Assembly: GCF_029784135.1 (NCBI RefSeq)
Contig: NC_073746.1
Location: 96,565,015-96,629,014 of the forward strand
DNA length: 64,000 bases
Direction: 5' to 3'
From: Toxorhynchites rutilus septentrionalis
Taxonomy: Eukaryota; Arthropoda; Insecta; Diptera; Culicidae
The position numbers and the translations under genes are program-made. How positions within the stretch are numbered: position 1 is the first letter of the stretch; each line of letters begins with the position of its first letter. The notes under the pieces were generated by a model, which made no database searches, had not been told where the DNA came from, and was given only the letters and a program-made list of their open reading frames with translations. Below, in pieces: positions 57,878-64,000 of the stretch.

Positions 57878-60716
57878 CGCGCTCAAACGAAACCCATCCC
57901 AGGTTCCACCATTCACCGAAGGCCTCCCAATCCATGGTGGGATAGCCAATGTTCAAAGCTTTATGTAGAAAAATCGAATGCATTTAAAGCTTTTCGGAAA
58001 CGAGGAACCATTGACAATTTTCAAACGTATTTAGACCTTGAAAATTAATTTAAAAACTTGATCAAAGGTAAAAAACGTGCTTATTGGCGAAATTTCGTGG
58101 GAGGTTTGTCACGAGAAACGTCAATGAAAAAATTATGGAAAGTGGCTCGAAACATGAGAAATCGCTCTTCATCGAATGAAAGCGAGGAACACTCACATCG
58201 ATGGATTTTTAATTTTGCGCGAAAGGTTTGTCCCGATTTCGCTCCCGTGCAAAGAATTGTTCGAGATATACCACAAGATAGGTGCGATCTTGATTCCGAG
58301 TTTTCGATGGTAGAATTCTCTCTTGCTCTCCTTTCAAGTAACAATTCGGCTCCAGGATCGGATAGAATTAAGTTCAACTTGTTGAAAAACCTCCCCGATG
58401 TGGCCAAACATCGCTTGTTGAATTTATTCAATAAGTTTCTGGAGTATAATGTTGTTCCGGATGATTGGAGACAAGTACGAGTTATAGCTATTCAAAAACC
58501 CGGAAAACCCGCGTCCGACTTCAATTCGTACCGCCCAATAGCAATGCTGTCTTGTATACGGAAATTGTTGGAGAAAATGATCTTGTTTCGCCTTGATCGA
58601 TGGGTTGAAACGAATGGCCTACTCTCAGATACACAATATGGGTTCCGCAGGGGCAAGGGGACGAATGATTGTCTTGCGTTGCTTTCTTCAGAAATTCAAA
58701 TGGCTTACGCCGGAAAAAAACAAATGGCTTCAGTATTCTTGGACATAAAGGGGCCTTTGATTCAGTTTCAATAGAGGTCCTGTCAGACAAATTACACTCT
58801 CGGGGTCTGCCGCCTCTATTGAATAATATGTTATATAACTTGCTTTGTGAGAAACATTTGAATTTTTCTCACGGGGATTCGACAGTAAGTCGGGTCTCCT
58901 ACATGGGACTCCCCCAGGGCTTATGTTTAAGCCCCCTTTTGTACAACTTCTATGTAAGCGACATCGACAATTGCCTTACCCAAATTGCAGCCTAAGACAA
59001 CTTGCAGATGATGGAGTGGTGTCTGTCGTAGGATCAAACGAATCCGACCTGCAAGGACCCTTACAAGATACTTTGAACAATTTTTCAACCTGAGCCATTG
59101 GGCTAGGGATCGAATTCTCCAAGGAGAAAACAGAGATGGTGGTTTTTTCTAGGAAGCATAAGCCAGCAAAACCAAAGCTTCAACTTTTGGGTAAACCGAT
59201 CACTCATGCTATGTCATTCAAGTATCTTGGGGTCTGGTTCGACTCCAAATGTACTTGGGGGGCCCATATTAGGTATCTGAGTAAAAAATGTCAACAAAGA
59301 ATAAACTTTCTCCGTACAATTACCGGCACCTGGTGGGGAGCCCATCCCGAAGATCTTATAATGTTGTATCGAACAACTATTCTCTTAGTGATGGAGTATG
59401 GAAGTTTCTGTTTTCAATCAGCTGCCAAAACACATCTCATTAAACTCGAACGAATTCAGTATCTTTGTCTCCGTATTGCGTTGGGATGTATGCCCTCAAC
59501 GCATACCATGAGTCTCGAGGTTTTGGCAGGCGTACTCCCACTAAAAGATCGCTTCAAATTATTATCTCTTCGGTTCTTCATCCGGTGTAAGGTTATGAAC
59601 CCATTGGTGATCGGAAATTTTGAGCAGCTGATCGAGCTAAATTTTCACTCTGGATTCATGAGTTCATATCATGAATTCATCTCCATGCAGGTTGATCCTT
59701 CTTCGTATATTCCCAACCGTGTTTGTTTCCCTGACTACATCAATTCCTCTGTGCATTTTGATCTGTCCATGAAGCAAGATATCCATGGATATTCAGATTA
59801 TCAACGATCGAGGATCGCACCAACGATCTTCGATTCAAAGTATGGGGGTATCAATTGTGATAATATGTACTTTACTGATGGGTCCTCTATGAATGAGTCC
59901 ACAGGATTTGGAGTGTTCAACGAAATTTTTAGCACCTCCCACAGTCTTCAGAATCCTTGCTCAGTGTATATTGCTGAATTGGCAGCGATACACTGGGCGC
60001 TGGACAGCGTCGCCTCACGACCTGTTGAACACTATTACATTGTAACGGATAGTCTTAGCTCTGTCGAAGCTATCCGTTCAGTGAGGCCGGAAAAGCACTC
60101 ACCGTACTTCCTTGAGAGAATACGAGAAATTTTGAGTGCTTTATCCAGACGCTGTTATGTCATTACCTTTGTCTGGGTCCCTTCTCATTGCTCAATTCCG
60201 GGTAATGAGAGGGCTGACTCATTAGCAAAGGTAAGTGCGATTGAAGGCGACATTTACCAGCGTCAAATCGCCTTCATTGATTTTTTTTCTTTAGTCCGTA
60301 AAAGTACCATCGCTAACTGGCAACGCAAATGGAACGAAGATGAATTGGGCCGGTGGTTTCACTCGATTATCCCTAAGGTTAGCCTCAAACCGTGGTTCAA
60401 AAGTCTGGACTTGAGTCGGGACTTTACTCGCACCTTCTCCCGACTCATGTCCAATCACTGTTCGTTAGATGTGCTTCTCTTTCGTTTCAATCTTGCCAGC
60501 AACAATCTCTGCGTCTGTGGTCAAGGTTATCACGACATCGAGCATGTTGTTTGGTCGTGCGAGGTGTATCTTGTCGCCAGATCGAATTTAGAAAACTCCC
60601 TTCGGGCCCGAGGAAGACAGCCCAATGTGCCGGTGAGAGATGTGTTGGCTCGGTTAGACCTTGATTACATGACCCAAATATATGTTTTCCTTAAAGCTAT
60701 CGATCTTCGTGTGTGA
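57878..60716 (+). pseudogene. I-clade LINE ORF2: reverse transcriptase, RNase H, CCHC-like end
   Basis: The sequence starts with the linker motif NPWWDSQCSKLYVEKS, then IKGKKRAYWRNFVGGLSRET. RT motifs follow: APGSDRIKFNLLKNLP, VIAIQKPGKPASDFNSYRP, QYGFRRGKGTNDC, GLPQGLCLSPLLYNF and the catalytic LADDG (Leu for the usual Tyr). RNase H (about 59863-60240) has its acidic set: YFTDGSS, IAELAAIHWALDS, IVTDSLSS and GNERADSLAK. A C-terminal CVCGQGYHDIEHVVWSC precedes the stop at 60714-60716. Defects are TAA at about 58034, frameshifts at about 58750 and 58992, and TGA at about 59092. From 59136 on the frame is intact. RNase H plus this C-terminus places it in the I superfamily. Confidence 0.9.
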
Positions 60717-61069
60717 TTGTACCTATGTCCTTATACCCTCCTTTTCATCCATTGCGAGCGATTGGCCCCCTTGGTATAAACAGCAAAATAAGTTGAAATG
60801 TAAATATACAATAGATATACGAATAGATTTAAGAATCGAGTGTGATCATCAACATTGTAACAATTCCCTTATATCCCATCCCTTTCCTGAAAGAATATGT
60901 CACCCTCTAAACTCGAGTAAACCGCGAGTAATCGGTTTTCCACCTTACTAACCATAGTGTTAGGAAAATTATTTATGTATAGTTTTAAAACATATATTTA
61001 AGAATTCGGCTCCTTTAAACTAATGTAACTGAGCCTGTAAAAATAAACGATTTATATAAAAAAAAAAAT
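57878..61069 (+). mobile_element. 5'-truncated I-type LINE, inserted in another LINE
   Basis: A 14-bp duplication, atatgtaaccgatt, flanks it at 57864-57877 and 61070-61083. The element begins in the endonuclease-RT linker, contains RT and RNase H, and ends after AATAAA (about 61042) in an A tail. The endonuclease and ORF1 are lost to 5' truncation, the usual result of target-primed reverse transcription. Confidence 0.92.
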
Positions 61070-61485
61070 ATATGTAACCGATTACTCGCGGTCGGCTCGA
61101 GGTTAGTATTACAAGTGTTCTCGTAATTGGGATGTTGCTGTCTCCAATGCTCTGTACGTGTGCCCGACACGGGATACTTCCTATTGGGATACAGCTGACC
61201 ATTAATCAGCAACGCCCCCCTAGTATGTACCCCATATCTAGCGTGGTGCGTCTTCTCGACTCGAGGAATCCAGGATAGAATGGTCACTAGCCGGCGCAAT
61301 CATCAGCTCGTGTAGAGTTGTCATGAGCGGTACAACCTTTGGCTCTTGTTGAATCATCAGTGGACTGCACAACCTTTGGCCCGTGTGCTCTGTAAAGAGT
61401 ATATGTATGTATTGCCGCGACTAAGTAAAAGTTTATAGATCGGATAGGAGGGATATGAAACAGGGACACAACGAAGGAAACATCA

Positions 61486-61715
61486 TTAAACGTTGACATC
61501 GGCGTTTCTGAGGAACAGGTATAGATGAAGCAGAAGATCAGGATGACGGCTACCTAAGATATCCCGGACGGGGATACCTGATTGTGTGCCTTGTGCCTTG
61601 TGCTCTAGAGAGCTGAGAGCGAGCAGCATGGAACCGGATACACGACCAGACAACATGCTCGATGTCGTGGTAGCCATCGCCACAATCACAAAGATTGTTT
61701 GCTGCGAGCCCAAAA
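61486..61715 (-). pseudogene. I-type LINE ORF2, C-terminal stub
   Basis: On the minus strand NNLCDCGDGYHDIEHVVWSC matches the Cys-rich C-terminus of the plus-strand LINE. After a one-base shift (about 61620) GTQSGIPVRDILGSRHPDLL and LFLRNADVNV follow to the stop at 61486. It is the last roughly 75 codons of ORF2 of the older LINE, cut at its 5' truncation point. Confidence 0.8.
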
Positions 61716-61739
61716 ACCGCAAAGGGTTAATAGTCATTT

Positions 61740-61895
61740 AATTCAGCTACTTCGGTCTATCAGACCGTATGTGCGAGTATAGGAGGGTTAATTGATAGTT
61801 GATTCAGATGTAACTTTGAAGTTGATAGGACATGATTAAAAAGCCAACGGTAGTCCTACGTAAACCATTCGGTTACATCACAGATATAACCCACT
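61740..61895 (+). mobile_element. GACGTAG-family 3' end (copy 7)
   Basis: The segment contains GGTAGTCCTACGTAAACC (61850-61867) and the hairpin GGTTACATC-ac-AGATATAACC (about 61870-61892), the usual 3' end. No 5' end was found. Confidence 0.55.
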
Positions 61896-62148
61896 TCTAG
61901 CTTTTTTAAATCAAATCCATAAATTTTCCGAAACAGAGAGAATATAATGTAAATCTATGGACAAAACAATGAATGACAATTTCTTTCAAAAAATCATTCA
62001 AAAGCCTTATTGAAATAAGATAATTTTCCTCTATATTTCTCCAAAATTCGGTACGATGTTTGTTCCTCCTTGCAGCTACACCCTATGTCCTGAAATAAAC
62101 CAGAATCGAATCGTAGGAGGTTAACGGTAAGTATAAATATAATCCACT

Positions 62149-62915
62149 ACCCGGCAAACTTCGTCCCGCCCAAAATTTGTTCTTTGTTATCAATACCTTC
62201 AAACATTCACGTTTTCTTACTATGAGCAAGTTCATGGTTCTAATTTAATTTACCTTTTAAATATTTAATTTACCTTTTACTATAACATTCCTAGTATTTC
62301 TAACAAAACCCATCATTACAATATCAGATTATTTTCAGACACAATTCTCGTTCAAGATTTTCCAACCACTTGCAAATAACATGTTTCTCCGTTACATGGA
62401 ATAAATGTTTTATACAGAAAATATGATAGAATAAAGACAGCCCCAAATCGGACAATTCCTTCCTCGACTTCTGCTCTTATCAACACATCAGGCGATCCTT
62501 TTTTTTTTTGTATAGATAGAAGAAGATATAGGAGTGCGTTTTCATCACATTAAAATCCATTTCCAGTTTCGAACATAGATCAATTTCGCTAGCGTAAACA
62601 TCAAATGGACTAACAGCACTTGTCACTATGTAATTGTAGAACATATGGGAATTAAATTTTCCGAATTTTCCCTTTTTCCTTCAGAGTTTTCCGAACATTT
62701 TCAGTTGTCATGTTTACTTGGAATATTTTTGGTTGAAAAATGTGTAATGTTTTTATGGGACCCCCTCTCCATTCCATAGGAAGGAGGGGTGTGGAGAGTC
62801 TAACAACCATAGAAACATTTATTGCACCCTAAAACCGCCATATGCCAAATTTGGTTTCATTTACTAGATTAATTCCCGAGTAATGTACAAATTTGTGTTG
62901 AATTTGTATGGCACT
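62149..62915 (-). mobile_element. Helentron-like (HINE) element, truncated
   Basis: 62149-62760 is co-linear with 48289-48930 ('cccggcaaacttcgtcccgc', 'gtaacatgtttctccgttac'-type words, 'aaatcggacaattccttcct'). It has only one and a half of the 141-bp units (62760-62915) and lacks the 5' TCTATATATATA end. Confidence 0.65.
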
Positions 62916-64000
62916 TTTCATGTAAACAAAAAAAAAATAAAATTCGTATGAAAATCTTGTTCTTGTTGTGTCAACGGATCAGTTGAATGTTTTTAAAAAC
63001 AACACTTTCACATATCCGCGCTGGCGGCATTGAACTTCTTTTACTAGTTTAAGGGAGCGTGAAGGAATAGCCGATTTTCAATGGGAATGAACTCGTTTTC
63101 AAAATTAAATTTATAAATGAAAATTAGCTTTTGCATATCAAACTAGTATTCTATTTTAATGAAAAACATTTTTGTTTGCAGGTGGTCTCATACGAAAATT
63201 GTTTATAAAGACAACTCTATATTATGATGAAGAAATTCAGCAACAATGTTGGAATTGTTTAGTCATATGGTTGAATGTAAGTCAGAAACACGTGTTTCAA
63301 GTAATCAAATAACATGATGTGAAAATTTTCATTCAAATTTTAGAATTTAAAAGCCGGCTTCGTGTCTTCTAATGTGATAGAGATTACACTAACGAGTTTG
63401 GGACCCAAATTATGGCCCTAATTTGAAGTTGCCACCAGACGTCGACACCATGCCACTGTCATCGCAAATTCGGCGCAAGCAGTTTAGAAAAAATGTTAGC
63501 GTTTAGTACAACGATGGTAATGACGCAACGTAATATTGTGTTCGAGTAAATGGAAACACACATATTTAAAATGAAGTGTCAAAGCACAATTGTCGCAACG
63601 TGACGCATAGCGCGGCATTCTGGTCCCACCTTAAGTTTCGATAAACCTAGCAGCTCTATTTGACCGACTTGTTCCCGCGATGACCCAAGCTACCCGCACA
63701 CAAGTAAATCAATATCTGGCTAACATGGTACCTTATTGATACCTTCTTGTCTCAAAATTGCATGACACGTCGAGATTTACAGTTATCAAAAAATAAAATT
63801 TGTCAAAAAATGAATTTTCAGACGGAAAAACGACCAAGTGCCAAAGAAAAATGTTTGAAGATAACATAAAATCTCCACGGGTCACGCTATTTTAAGACAA
63901 TTGGCATAAAAAAAAATTGAAACCCCGTTTTTCGGTGATTTTCCGGTTTTCAAAAAAAATTAAATTTTAACAGCTGCGATACTAGTAAATGAAGTCCGAT
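62916..64000. other. Gene-free; right edge of window
   Basis: No gene was recognised. 63750-63870 ('catgacacgtcgagattta', 'aaaatttgtcaaaaaatgaa') resembles the unit of the hAT-like foldback at 39155-40216, so another copy may begin here and continue beyond the window. Confidence 0.4.

Larger units (their letters stand above)
57762..61715 (-). mobile_element. 5'-truncated I-type LINE, host of a second LINE
   Basis: A 13-bp duplication, accgcaaagggtt, lies at 57749-57761 and 61716-61728. The minus-strand copy starts inside the terminal Cys-rich domain, runs through a 3' UTR and ends in an A tail (57762-57770). A second LINE (57878-61069) lies in its 3' UTR. About 0.76 kb of own sequence remains. 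Confidence 0.8.

Overview
The window looks like a euchromatic stretch of a large, repeat-rich dipteran genome, most likely a culicine mosquito such as Aedes or a relative. Two things point there: three copies of a DD37E Tc1/mariner transposon (the ITmD37E type, described from mosquitoes) and an insect-type netrin receptor gene. The species call is inference. Coding density is very low. The only clear host gene is unc-5 on the minus strand, seen as three exons: transmembrane 18784-19117, Q-rich juxtamembrane 18274-18581, and ZU5-UPA 11598-12529. All three join in frame through good splice sites. The Ig and thrombospondin exons and a death-domain exon were not found.

Layout. 1-10066 is transposon debris: a Tc1 N-terminal fragment, a pogo-like non-autonomous element, a piggyBac-like MITE, a decayed DD37E relic, two SINE copies and three copies of an element family I call GACGTAG after its terminal hairpin. 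11140-19117 is the 3' half of unc-5; its 5.7 kb intron carries a SINE, a full-length mariner and another GACGTAG copy. 20826-25070 holds mariner, DD41D (rosa-type) and nearly intact DD37E elements. 25412-34858 is one pogo/Tigger transposon swollen to 9.4 kb by three insertions; removing two of them rejoins its transposase frame. 36895-38898 is a GACGTAG-type element that contains a LINE ORF1-like fragment. 39155-44981 is a cluster of foldback (palindromic) elements. 46125-50804 holds Helentron-like (HINE) sequences with a long tandem array. 51590-57092 has a chimeric GACGTAG copy, a mariner relic, a second pogo-like copy, some low-repeat sequence and another GACGTAG copy. 57550-61730 is a three-level nest: a piggyBac-like MITE, a LINE in its end, and a second LINE in the 3' UTR of the first. 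61740-64000 has further GACGTAG and Helentron ends.

The most unusual signal is the GACGTAG family. Its members share a palindromic 5' end (GACGTAG-GA-CTACGTC) and a 3' hairpin (GGTTATATC/GATATAACC). Their 5' modules and internal tandem repeats are unrelated between subtypes, one copy is chimeric, and one carries a canonical TATA plus TCAGTT core promoter. I could not assign it to a named superfamily. Everything here was read by eye; element edges without target-site duplications are approximate.
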